A DNA stretch of 49,411 bases from Vreelandella neptunia (lineage in GTDB: Bacteria > Pseudomonadota > Gammaproteobacteria > Pseudomonadales > Halomonadaceae): the NCBI RefSeq assembly GCF_022489065.1, contig NZ_JAKVTW010000024.1:1-49411 (forward strand), in the 5' to 3' direction. Positions 41,973-49,411 of this stretch are shown piece after piece. The position numbers and the translations under genes are program-made. The notes below the pieces were generated by a model that was not told the DNA's origin, searched no databases, and was given only the letters and a program-made list of their open reading frames with translations. How positions within the stretch are numbered: position 1 is the first letter of the stretch; each line of letters begins with the position of its first letter.

Positions 41973-42598
41973 ACACTCTGTCCTCCGGACTGCCCCTTGG
42001 CAAAGGCGCACCCGCAAAGAAGCTTTCTGATGTCCTGCGGGAACTCGATCAGGGCACGCGGAAACGCATTTCGCTTGGCGATCTGATCACCGCGCTGGGG
42101 GACCGAAGTTTCGTGCCTCTGATGATCCTGTTCGCGCTGCCAAACGTGTTCTTCTTCGTGCCGGGATCATCGGTCATTACGGGATTGCCGCTTATCTTCA
42201 TCGCTTCTCAGCTGGTCCTTGGACGCCCTGCGGTCTGGTTGCCTAAGGTGCTGAACGAACGTTCGATAGAGCACGACGCGTTCACCCGGGTTGTCACCCA
42301 TGCCGTTCCTTGGATCGAATGGGTGGAGCGGATGGCGCGACCGCGATATTGGCCGTTTTCGCGCGTCGTGGCGGAAAGGATCGTCGGACTGACCAGTCTC
42401 GTGATGGCCATTTTCATGTTCCTCCCCATTCCTTTTGCCAATTCTTTGCCAGCCGTGTCGGTGATCACTTTGGCGCTTGGTCTGGGTGAACATGATGGCT
42501 TGTGGCTTGCGGGCGGCGTGGTTGCCAGTCTGGCTTCAACTGCGATCGTCGTTGCCATTTTCGCCGCAGGCACCTTTGCAATATTCAGTTTCTTTTGA
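41969..42598 (+). CDS. exoD: ExoD-family membrane protein
   Basis: A 209-residue protein of the ExoD family, named from Rhizobium exopolysaccharide mutants. LSDVLRELDQGTRKRISLGD is followed by ALPNVFFFVPGSSVITGLPL and FANSLPAVSVITLALGLGEH, with four hydrophobic segments. ATG 41969 overlaps the terC stop (ATGA), so translation is coupled. In rhizobia loss gives alkali sensitivity; here the setting with TerC and Kup suggests a role in ionic or pH stress. This is inference. Confidence 0.88.
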   Translation: MNTLSSGLPLGKGAPAKKLSDVLRELDQGTRKRISLGDLITALGDRSFVPLMILFALPNVFFFVPGSSVITGLPLIFIASQLVLGRPAVWLPKVLNERSIEHDAFTRVVTHAVPWIEWVERMARPRYWPFSRVVAERIVGLTSLVMAIFMFLPIPFANSLPAVSVITLALGLGEHDGLWLAGGVVASLASTAIVVAIFAAGTFAIFSFF

Positions 42599-42609
42599 GG
42601 ACGATTGCC

Positions 42610-44514
42610 ATGCAAAGCTCAAGTGATGCAGCAGTTCTCCAAGGTCATGACGCAAACGCATCACGTCCTGGACGGACCGCTGCCTTGTCGCTCGGTGCCG
42701 TGGGCATCGTCTATGGCGACATCGGGACAAGCCCGCTTTATGCCTTTCGCGAGGCCATTCGGCCCGCCGCCGCAGACGGTCTGTCCGAAGCGGAGGTCTT
42801 TGGCGTCGTGTCCTTGCTGCTCTGGGCGCTGATCCTGATTGTTACCCTGAAATACGTGCTGTTTCTGCTGCGTGCGGACAACCGCGGCGAAGGTGGGATA
42901 TTGTCCCTTGTTGCTCTTGTTCAGGACCATCCCAGACGCTCCGGCGTGGTCTTTGTTCTGGGCGTTTCCGGGGCAGCCCTGTTCTTCGGAGATGCAATCA
43001 TCACGCCCGCCATCTCCGTTCTGTCGGCAGTCGAAGGGCTGAAGCTCGTCACTCCCGTGCTCGAAGCTTACGTTCTGCCGATTTCTATCGGAATCCTCGT
43101 TTCTCTGTTCATGGTGCAAAGCCGTGGCACCGGCCCACTTGCCCGATGGTTCGGCCCGATCACGGCAATCTGGTTTCTGGCAATGGGTGCCGCAGGCGTT
43201 GCCCAGATCGTGGACGCGCCGGGCATCCTGTGGGCCTTCGATCCGCGCTATGCGCTGTCGTTCATGACAGAGCATGGCCGTGTGGGCTTCGTCGTGCTGG
43301 GGGCAGTGTTCCTGTCGGTCACCGGCGCCGAGGCGCTTTACGCCGATCTGGGACACTTTGGCCGCAAGCCTATCCAGCTTGCCTGGTTCCTACTGGTCCT
43401 TCCGGCATTGGCGCTGAACTACCTTGGTCAGGGCGCATTGGTCTGGCAGTCGCCATCCGCAGTGTCGGACCCGTTCTTTCTGATGGTTCCGCCCTGGGCT
43501 TTGCCCGGTCTGGTCGTGCTGGCGACCATCGCCACGGTAATCGCGAGCCAGGCCGTCATAACGGGCGCGTTTTCGATGACGCGTCAGGCGATACAACTTG
43601 GGCTTCTCCCCCGCCTCGTGATCCGTCACACATCAACCACCGAGACTGGACAGATTTTCCTGCCTGTCATCAACGCTCTGTTGCTCGTGGGCGTTGTGAT
43701 CCTCGTCCTTGCCTTTCAGACATCGACGGCCTTGGCCGCGGCTTACGGGATCGCCGTCAGTGGCACGATGATCGTCACGACGGCGCTCGCCTACCTCATG
43801 CTGCACCGGGTCTGGGGCCTGCCAAAGGTCGTTGCCATGGTGGCCCTGGCCCCCATCCTGCTGATCGAGGCCGCATTCCTTGCTGCCAATCTCGCGAAAG
43901 TTCCGGACGGGGGTTACGTCCCGCTTCTGTTGGGGGCAACGCTGGTGATCATGATGTGGACCTGGGCGCGCGGCACGCAGCAGCTGTTTGAGCAGTCCCG
44001 CAAACTCTCGGTGCCGCTGGTTGATTTCATTCCAAAGATCGAAAACACTTCAACACTTCATGCGCCCGGAACAGCCGTCTTTCTGACCAGCGATGTCTCC
44101 GCCACGCCACCGGCGCTCTTGCACAACCTCAAACACAATCATGTCCTGCACGCGCATATTATCGTCTTGACCGTCGAGACACGTGACGTGCCGCGCGTGC
44201 CCGAGAACGAACGCGCGGTCATCGAACGCCTCAACGATCGGTTCGAACGGATCAGTCTGCGGTTCGGCTTCATGGAAACCCCGAACGTCAACCGAGCGTT
44301 GGGGTTTTGCCGCAAGCAGGGCCTGCAGTTCGAAGGCATGAAGACCACTTTCTTCCTTGGTCGCCGCAAGCTTGTCGCCAAAGCCGACATCGGGATGCCG
44401 ATCTGGCAGGATCACCTCTACATCTTCATGTCACGCTTGGCGGCCGATCCGTCCGATTTTTACCACTTGCCGCGTGACCGGGTCGTCGAATTGGGTTCTC
44501 AGGTGGCGGTGTAG
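42610..44514 (+). CDS. kup: Potassium uptake protein Kup
   Basis: A 634-residue K+/H+ symporter. The N-terminus carries SLGAVGIVYGDIGTSPLYAF, the Kup signature, with about 12 helices after it (for example SVTGAEALYADLGHFGRKPI with conserved acidic residues). A C-terminal cytosolic domain follows (HVLHAHIIVLTVETRDVPRV and FGFMETPNVNRALGFCRKQG). Start 42610 has GAGGA upstream; the frame is open earlier only by chance. It is the last gene of the terC-exoD-kup operon. Confidence 0.95.
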   Translation: MQSSSDAAVLQGHDANASRPGRTAALSLGAVGIVYGDIGTSPLYAFREAIRPAAADGLSEAEVFGVVSLLLWALILIVTLKYVLFLLRADNRGEGGILSLVALVQDHPRRSGVVFVLGVSGAALFFGDAIITPAISVLSAVEGLKLVTPVLEAYVLPISIGILVSLFMVQSRGTGPLARWFGPITAIWFLAMGAAGVAQIVDAPGILWAFDPRYALSFMTEHGRVGFVVLGAVFLSVTGAEALYADLGHFGRKPIQLAWFLLVLPALALNYLGQGALVWQSPSAVSDPFFLMVPPWALPGLVVLATIATVIASQAVITGAFSMTRQAIQLGLLPRLVIRHTSTTETGQIFLPVINALLLVGVVILVLAFQTSTALAAAYGIAVSGTMIVTTALAYLMLHRVWGLPKVVAMVALAPILLIEAAFLAANLAKVPDGGYVPLLLGATLVIMMWTWARGTQQLFEQSRKLSVPLVDFIPKIENTSTLHAPGTAVFLTSDVSATPPALLHNLKHNHVLHAHIIVLTVETRDVPRVPENERAVIERLNDRFERISLRFGFMETPNVNRALGFCRKQGLQFEGMKTTFFLGRRKLVAKADIGMPIWQDHLYIFMSRLAADPSDFYHLPRDRVVELGSQVAV

Positions 44515-44519
44515 CAAAC

Positions 44520-44539
44520 CCGCCTCATCAATCAGGCGG
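44520..44539 (+). terminator. Weak hairpin just after kup
   Basis: CCGCCT/AGGCGG stem with an 8-nt loop, followed after nine bases by a short TTTT. Possible but weak terminator. Confidence 0.35.
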
Positions 44540-44602
44540 ACACTCGTTTTCACAAAGTGACGACCGGAGCAACTTGCACATTTTTGCTGGGTGGACGTTC
44601 TT

Positions 44603-44626
44603 CCACTTCAAGTGGACCTTTTTTTT
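44603..44626 (+). terminator. Rho-independent terminator after kup
   Basis: CCACT-TCA-AGTGG hairpin, then ACC and eight T. The stem is short, but the long T tract and position 90 bp past kup support it. Confidence 0.55.
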
Positions 44627-45137
44627 GCGAGATCAGGTCGGTATGGTCTCCGCCGTCCAGCAAAATTCTGTGCCATTGACCCGCATGCGACGGAGGAGGA
44701 CCGCCCGTTGTCGCGCGATTGCGATCATGGCCTTGTTCCCAAACACCATAAGCAATGATCTCACGTGGATATCGAAAGCCCTTCAGGCGCGGGATATCGG
44801 TTGGAATTCTCAGGAGGGGCCATAGCCTGAACAGGCAAGAGGAACAACTTGGCGATCCCGTGGCCGGATCTGCGGAGCGGCCAGTGTCTCTGAAAACATG
44901 CGGACCTTTCGAAAGCTCTGCAAGACACGGGTGAGGGCGTACCGGTGTTGGTGCCGGAGCCGCCGATTTGAGACCGACGTCACCAACCCGGCCCCCATCT
45001 CTACCAGTTTCGCTTGCAAGCCCGGGCTGGGCAGCCCTTCGGGGATCGCGTGGTAAAGGAAGCCAAGCTTGCGCGCCCCCAAAATCGCCCCGGACCGCTC
45101 CCGCGTCAGGGTCTTTCGCCAGACGTCACGCTCGATC
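44627..45137. other. Gap without recognisable gene
   Basis: About 510 bp between kup and tctA. Chance open frames on both strands (for example 44810-45082, minus) do not resemble known proteins. It may hold the end of the tct transcript. Confidence 0.4.
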
Positions 45138-46631
45138 TCACACCGTGCGGCGGGCCCGCCCGATGGCCCAGATGATCAGCGGAATACACCAGATTGCGAT
45201 GGTGAACAGGCCCAGCCCAGCCGCGATCGGACGTTCAAAGAAGGCAAGGAAACTGCCGTCAGCCTTGATCATCGAGGTGATGAAGTTCTGCTCCAGCATC
45301 GGACCGAGAACCAGTCCCAGAATCGCAGGCGCGATGGGGATGTCGTTTTCGTCCATCAGGAAGCCGAGCACGCCGAAGATCAGCATCAGCACCACGCCAA
45401 ACGGAGTGTTGTTGATCGCGAAGGACCCCACAATGCAGAACAGCAGGATGATCGGCATCAATACCTTGCTCGGCACCGACAGCACCGTGCCCGCCGCCTT
45501 GATCGCGATCCAGCCCAATGGCAGCATGATGACGTTGGCCAGCAGGAAGACGATGAACACCGCATAGATCAGTTGCGGATCGTTGATGAACACTGTCGGG
45601 CCGGGATTGATGCCCTTGATGTACAGCACGCCGATCACGATGGCGGTGATGCTGTCGCCGGGAATGCCGAACACCAGCGCCGGAATCCACGCGCCGCTGA
45701 CGGCGGCGTTGTTGGACGCGCCCGCCTCGACCAGGCCCTCGACGTGGCCGGTGCCGAACTTCTCCTTCTCGCGCGAGAACCGCTTGGACACCGCGTATGA
45801 AATCCAGGCTGCGATGTCGGCGCCCGCCCCCGGCAAGGCCCCGATGGCGGTGCCAAGGGCGCTGCCGCGCAGCACCTGCACCGGATAGCGGCGCAGGTTG
45901 CGCCACTGGTCGCGGAAGATGCCACCGCCGAGATTCTCGGGAATCGGCGGGCGGGGACTGTCGCGGTTGACCACGGCGCGCAGCACCTCGCTGACCGCGA
46001 ACAGGCCGATCATCGCCGGAATGAACTGCACCCCGGCCAGCAATTCGACGTTGCCGAAGGTATAGCGCGGCTGACCGGCGGGATTGTCGATACCGACGGT
46101 GGCGGCGAACAGCCCGATCAGCAGCGCGATCAGCCCCTTCGACACCGCTCCGGGCGACACGAAGATCGCGCAGGACAGGCCGAGAACGACCAGCCAGAAA
46201 TATTCAAATGACGAGAATTTCAACGCCACTTCGGCCAATATCGGCGAGGCGGTCATCAGAACGATGGTGCCGAAGATTCCGCCAATGGACGAGAAGACCA
46301 ACGCTGCGCCCAAGGCTTCCTGGGATCGGCCCTTGCGGGTCATGGCATAGGCGTCTTCAACATAGGCCGCGCTGGCCGGGGTGCCGGGCATTCGCAGCAA
46401 CGCGCCGGGAATGTCACCGGCGAAGATCGCCATCCCCGTCGCGGTGACAATGGCGGCGATGGCGGGCACCGGATCCATGAAAAACGTGATCGGCACCAGC
46501 AGCGCGGTGGCCATGGTGGCGGTCAGTCCGGGGATCGAGCCGACGAACATTCCGAACGCCGCCGAGGCGATAATGACGATCAGGACATAGGGCTGAAAGA
46601 CAAGGCCAAGCGCCTCGATGATGACGGGCAT
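45138..46631 (-). CDS. tctA: Tripartite tricarboxylate transporter permease TctA
   Basis: A 497-residue large membrane subunit of a TTT importer. The family motif FGMFVGSIPGLTATMATALL is followed by MAIFAGDIPGALLRMPGTPA, and the repeat GTAIGALPGAGADIAAWISY with VPALVFGIPGDS-like sequence WIPALVFGIPGDSITAI in the second half. Eleven to twelve helices are apparent. ATG 46631 lies 6 bp after the tctB stop. With TctB and TctC it imports a carboxylate using a cation gradient. Confidence 0.94.
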   Translation of the reverse strand: MPVIIEALGLVFQPYVLIVIIASAAFGMFVGSIPGLTATMATALLVPITFFMDPVPAIAAIVTATGMAIFAGDIPGALLRMPGTPASAAYVEDAYAMTRKGRSQEALGAALVFSSIGGIFGTIVLMTASPILAEVALKFSSFEYFWLVVLGLSCAIFVSPGAVSKGLIALLIGLFAATVGIDNPAGQPRYTFGNVELLAGVQFIPAMIGLFAVSEVLRAVVNRDSPRPPIPENLGGGIFRDQWRNLRRYPVQVLRGSALGTAIGALPGAGADIAAWISYAVSKRFSREKEKFGTGHVEGLVEAGASNNAAVSGAWIPALVFGIPGDSITAIVIGVLYIKGINPGPTVFINDPQLIYAVFIVFLLANVIMLPLGWIAIKAAGTVLSVPSKVLMPIILLFCIVGSFAINNTPFGVVLMLIFGVLGFLMDENDIPIAPAILGLVLGPMLEQNFITSMIKADGSFLAFFERPIAAGLGLFTIAIWCIPLIIWAIGRARRTV

Positions 46632-46637
46632 GGGCGC

Positions 46638-47111
46638 CTACCAGAGAAAGGACAGAAATCCGCTGCGTGGCAGCGGCACCAGAAGAAGACGGGCGAAGGC
46701 CTGTTGGACCACGATGGTGGCCACCACCGCCAGCGGCAGCGCCATCCACCAGCGCACCTGCATCACCAGCATCAGGATCGTCACCAGACCGATTGCGACG
46801 GGCACGAACCCGATCCGCCCCGACAGCACGATATAGCCGACGATCAGCGCCAGCGTGACCAGCAGAGCCACCATTGCACCGGGCGTTTCGGCCCATTCGG
46901 GCAGCGTGGCACGGGGCAGCGCAGTTCCGGTCATGACACTGCGCACGATCATGAACACGCCCAGCAGCATCGCCACCCCAGACAGGGCCAGCGGCATGGT
47001 TTCGGACCCGTAGGACTGGTTCGGCAGGCGCGAAAAACTCTGCGCCGATATCCATATGCCGATCGCCGCAGCGACCAGCAGCAGCCCGAGGAACATGTCG
47101 TTCAGCTTCAC
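46638..47111 (-). CDS. tctB: Tripartite tricarboxylate transporter subunit TctB
   Basis: About 157 residues with four helices (MFLGLLLVAAAIGIWISAQS, PLALSGVAMLLGVFMIVRSV, MVALLVTLALIVGYIVLSGR, ALPLAVVATIVVQQAFARLL), the small subunit pairing with TctA. GTG 47111 (KLNDMFLGLL) matches the usual family N-terminus; the frame extends to TTG 47135. It lies between tctC (66 bp and a hairpin away) and tctA. Confidence 0.9.
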   Translation of the reverse strand: MKLNDMFLGLLLVAAAIGIWISAQSFSRLPNQSYGSETMPLALSGVAMLLGVFMIVRSVMTGTALPRATLPEWAETPGAMVALLVTLALIVGYIVLSGRIGFVPVAIGLVTILMLVMQVRWWMALPLAVVATIVVQQAFARLLLVPLPRSGFLSFLW

Positions 47112-47144
47112 TTTCGACCCCGCTGAGGTGTGCAAGACGCAAAA

Positions 47145-47168
47145 GGCGCCGCCCTTTCGGACGGCGCC
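47145..47168 (-). terminator. Intercistronic hairpin/terminator after tctC
   Basis: On the minus strand GGCGCCGTCC/GGGCGGCGCC (10 bp, one G-T pair) with GAAA loop, then TTTTGCG. It starts nine bases after the tctC stop. Such a site lets the abundant receptor be made in excess over the membrane subunits. Confidence 0.75.
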
Positions 47169-47176
47169 CTTGCCGG

Positions 47177-48160
47177 TCAGTTCGCGGCGAACCCGGCTTC
47201 TTTCATCACCTTGCCGAGTCTTTCGTCGTCGGCGGCAACGACCTTGGTCGCCTCGGCTGCGTCGGCCCAGCGAAGTCCGAAACCGCGATCTTTCATGAAG
47301 GTCTGGTATTCTTCGCTGTCGTAGGCCTGCTTGATCGCCTCGGCCAGTTTCGCCTTCACGTCATCGGGCAGGCCCTTGGGCGCTGCGATGGACCGCCACA
47401 CGGCGTGGGTGTAATCGGTTCCGGTCGATTCCTTGATGGTCGGCGCGTCGGGGAACAGATCCTGACGGTCGTCCGACATTGTCGCCAGCGCCTTCACCCG
47501 GTCGGCTTCGATCATCGACCGACCCTCGGCCAGCGACGAGGGCACCAGATCGACGCCACCGGCGACCATGTCGGTAATGCCAGGGGCGGATCCTTCGCTG
47601 GGCACCCATGTCACCTGATCGGGCGCCAGACCTTCGGCCATGAGCCATCCAGCCAGACCAAGGTGCCAGATGCCGCCCTGCCCTGTACCCGACGCCTTGA
47701 AAGTACCCTTGGGTTCGGATTTGATCGCCGCCAGAAGCGATTCAACGTCCTGGTATTCGCTTTCGGTGGACACCATCAATCCGCCGGGATCCGAGTTGAC
47801 CAGCGCCAGGATGTCGTAATCCTCATAGGTCAGTTCGGTCAGGCCCTGCCAATGCATCATGTCGATTTCGATCGTCATGATGCCGATGGTGTATCCATCG
47901 GGCGCGGAATTCGCGATGGCGCTATGGCCGACCACGCCCGATCCGCCGGTGCGGTTCACCACATTGACCGGCGTGCCCAGACTTTCCTGCAACAGCGACG
48001 CGAAGACGCGGCCCACCGCGTCGGTGCCGCCACCAGCGCCCCACGGAACGATCATCTGAATCGGGCGCTCGGGATAGTCCTGCGCCGCCACGGACAACGC
48101 GGGCAGCATGCCGGCAGATGCCAGAAGTGCGCCGAGGGCGATCATGTGTCGTCTTTGCAT
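47177..48160 (-). CDS. tctC: TctC-type (Bug) periplasmic receptor
   Basis: A 327-residue solute-binding protein. The signal peptide is MQRRHMIALGALLASAGMLPALSVAA, followed by QDYPERPIQMIVPWGAGGGT, the Bug/TctC opening. Landmarks SGVVGHSAIANSAPDGYTIG and GTGQGGIWHLGLAGW line the ligand cleft. Start 48160 is preceded by GGAGGAATAT; the frame is open to 48184. Ligand (citrate-like or another carboxylate) cannot be read from sequence. It is the first gene of tctCBA. Confidence 0.93.
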   Translation of the reverse strand: MQRRHMIALGALLASAGMLPALSVAAQDYPERPIQMIVPWGAGGGTDAVGRVFASLLQESLGTPVNVVNRTGGSGVVGHSAIANSAPDGYTIGIMTIEIDMMHWQGLTELTYEDYDILALVNSDPGGLMVSTESEYQDVESLLAAIKSEPKGTFKASGTGQGGIWHLGLAGWLMAEGLAPDQVTWVPSEGSAPGITDMVAGGVDLVPSSLAEGRSMIEADRVKALATMSDDRQDLFPDAPTIKESTGTDYTHAVWRSIAAPKGLPDDVKAKLAEAIKQAYDSEEYQTFMKDRGFGLRWADAAEATKVVAADDERLGKVMKEAGFAAN

Positions 48161-48449
48161 ATATTCCTCCACAGAATTTCTCAAAGGGTGACCGCCGGAT
48201 TTTGCACCCTGCGGCCGCTTTGCTAGCGCGATCCATCTCCTCCCGGATCACCCGGCCCGGTCGTGGCGACGCTTTCAAACGACAGACCACGACATAGACA
48301 GATTTCGACCATTAACCAGCGTCAAACGAGTGTCAATCGCGCTCGCCTGCTCCGGATGTTGCAAGACGTCCTGTCTGACGTCAACGCTTATGGAATCCAA
48401 ATAGCAGTATTCAATGGAAGAGTGTTTCTGGTTCTTACTAGCCAAGCCG
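48161..48449. promoter_or_regulatory. Upstream region of tctCBA
   Basis: The spacer between the IS5 left end and tctC, expected to hold the operon promoter. No regulator gene is adjacent within the window, and no operator was recognised. Confidence 0.4.
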
Positions 48450-48468
48450 GGCTTTGTTGCACAAATCG
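48450..48468. repeat. Left terminal inverted repeat of second IS5-type element
   Basis: GGCTTTGTTGCACAAATCG. It matches the inverted right end at 961-980 of the first copy in all but one position. Confidence 0.8.
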
Positions 48469-48877
48469 CCGCGTGGCTGGATTCACTGCCTGAATCCAGC
48501 GTGATAGCTGGCTTTTATGAGCAACTGGATCCCTACGAAGTATAAGACCCGGAACTGGGCAGAATATACCGTTTCACTGAAGCAACGAGGATCGCTGTCG
48601 ATCTGGTTTGATGCTGAGATGGTGTGGGAGGCAGTGCGTTCTGGCCGCCGAGGTCGCCAGCAGGCCTATAGCGATGCGGCGAAACAAGCCTGCCTGACCC
48701 TCAAAGTGCTGTTCGGGCTACCGTTCCGGCAGACGACTGGATTTGTAGATAGTCTTCTGAAGCTTGTCGGGTTGGATTGGTCAGTGCCAGACTTTTAGCA
48801 CCTTGTGTCGGCGGCAAAGAACGGTGTCTGTTGCCATCCCGTACAAGGGGTCAGCAGGGCCGCTGCACCTCTTGATC

Positions 48878-48914
48878 CCCTCTCGTCGCAGCAAGCAGCG
48901 ACTGCCGGGCAGTG
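48878..48914 (-). repeat. Mini double-hairpin element, copy G (37 bp)
   Basis: Minus-strand reading: CACTGCCCGGCAGT, second stem TCGC/GCGA (shorter, loop TGCTTGCT), end ACGAGAGGG. It lies between ATC (48875-48877) and GAC (48915), the same LLI/DSTG junction as copy B in the first IS5 element. Confidence 0.85.
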
Positions 48915-49136
48915 GACAGCACGGGCATCAAGGCTGAAGGTGAAGGCGAGTGGAACGCGCGCAAACATGGTGGTCCCAAACGCCGCCTTTGGCGCAAGAT
49001 ACCTATAGGGATCGACGAGGAAACGCTGGAGATACGGGCAGTCGAGGTCACCAGCAGCGGGATCGGGGACGCACCCATGTTGCCTGACTTGCTCAATCAG
49101 ATCCCACCGGATCCAGACCTCGGCAGTGTCACTGCC

Positions 49137-49173
49137 CGCTCTCATGCATGTAAACATGCACTGCCGGGCAGTG
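49137..49173 (-). repeat. Mini double-hairpin element, copy H (37 bp)
   Basis: Minus-strand reading: CACTGCCCGGCAGT, second stem GCATGT/ACATGC around TT, end ATGAGAGCG (one base differs from the usual end). It separates GCC (49134-49136) from GAT (49174). The first IS5 copy is uninterrupted here (TADGAYDT), so this insertion is specific to the second copy. Confidence 0.85.
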
Positions 49174-49411
49174 GATGGTGCTTACGACACCCGAAAATGC
49201 CACGATGCGATCGCAGCCCGAAATGCCCATGCTGTCATACCGCCGCGTAAGAACGCCAAGCTATGGAAGCCAGATACACCCGGGGCCAGAGCACGAAACG
49301 AAGCCGTGCGATCATCAAAGTATCTGGGTCGGGCACTGTGGCGACAGTTGACTGGATATCACCGCCGAAGCCGCGTCGAAACCAAGATGCCCTGCATACA
49401 ATTACTCGGGC

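Larger units (their letters stand above)
48450..49411 (+). mobile_element. IS5-family insertion sequence, left part (right end outside window)
   Basis: Opens with the terminal repeat GGCTTTGTTGCACAAATCG (48450-48468), the partner of the repeat at 961-980. The transposase gene follows 48 bp later. It is oriented like the copy at 1-980, so the two could recombine or mobilise the 47 kb between them, though their sequences are clearly diverged. This copy holds two mini-elements and a one-base frameshift. Confidence 0.88.
48517..49411 (+). pseudogene. IS5-family transposase with frameshift and two mini-elements
   Basis: Start ATG 48517 (MSNWIPTKYKTRNWAEYTVS) is the native N-terminus missing from the first copy. 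At 48793-48796 a run of four T (three expected) puts a stop directly after VPDF. One base less restores STLCRRQRTVSVAIPYKGSA...LLI through 48877. Insert 48878-48914 follows, then DSTGIKAEGEGEW... to VTA at 49136. Insert 49137-49173 comes next, then DGAYDTRKCHDAIAA... to the window end. The pieces (27, 74 and at least 79 codons) are all in one frame once the extra T and the two inserts are removed. Confidence 0.88.

Noticed and set aside
44810..45082. Open minus-strand frame of 90 codons in the kup-tctA gap
   Set aside because: No ribosome binding site, no recognisable domain, and composition typical of chance frames in GC-rich DNA.

Overview
The window looks like a chromosomal (or large replicon) segment of an alphaproteobacterium, most likely a Rhodobacteraceae/Roseobacter-type organism. 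The reasons are the high-GC coding style, the initiator tRNA sequence, the TRAP and tripartite tricarboxylate (TTT) transporters, the catabolic gene style, and insertion sequences of the IS5, IS6, IS3 and IS481 types that resemble those of that family. Species cannot be named from the sequence alone.

Layout. 1-5.45 kb is a graveyard: an IS5-family element (right part), two small hypothetical genes, a transposase tail fused to an hsdM fragment, a Crp-type regulator tail, a broken PRC-barrel gene and an IS6-family element. 5.46-22.15 kb is an intact catabolic island. On the minus strand it reads split transketolase (N and C subunits), SDR dehydrogenase, TRAP transporter (dctP-dctQ-dctM), beta-hydroxyacid dehydrogenase, GntR regulator, CaiB-type CoA-transferase, iron alcohol dehydrogenase, HMG-CoA-lyase-like enzyme, aldehyde dehydrogenase and LysR regulator. 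Divergently on the plus strand are an aminotransferase and a full-length transketolase. 22.15-31.2 kb holds an IS481-type remnant, a GNAT acetyltransferase, a DUF4242-type protein divergent from a large ATPase-LuxR regulator, an initiator tRNA-Met, two broken IS3 elements and an internally deleted serine recombinase with its accessory genes. 31.2-44.6 kb is an intact block of membrane and ion-transport genes (pentapeptide-repeat protein, zinc ribbon, SLC13-type transporter, SecDF fusion, Ca2+/Na+ antiporter, membrane protein, CNNM/CorC-type protein, TerC, ExoD, Kup). 45.1-48.2 kb is a complete TTT uptake system (tctC-tctB-tctA). 48.45 kb to the end is the left part of a second IS5-family element, in the same orientation as the one at the left edge.

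How the genes may work together. The order alcohol dehydrogenase, aldehyde dehydrogenase, CoA-transferase, HMG-CoA lyase-like enzyme fits oxidation of a branched hydroxy-alcohol-acid to a dicarboxylate, CoA activation and retro-aldol cleavage. Mevalonate via 3-hydroxy-3-methylglutarate is the best single guess, with TRAP uptake. A similar 21-bp sequence lies upstream of dctP and in the split-transketolase/aminotransferase divergent promoter region, suggesting common control.

The most unusual signal is a family of 37-40-bp double-hairpin elements, with eight complete copies and one partial. They sit only inside transposase genes. Each starts with CAYTGCCCGGCAGT or a close relative, continues into a second stem whose sequence varies while its pairing is kept, and ends in GAGAGGG or a one-base variant. 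Each lies directly after RTC. Removing the copies restores the family reading frame exactly, with no target duplication, in the IS5 copies and at single IS3 and IS481 sites. I do not recognise this element as a described family.
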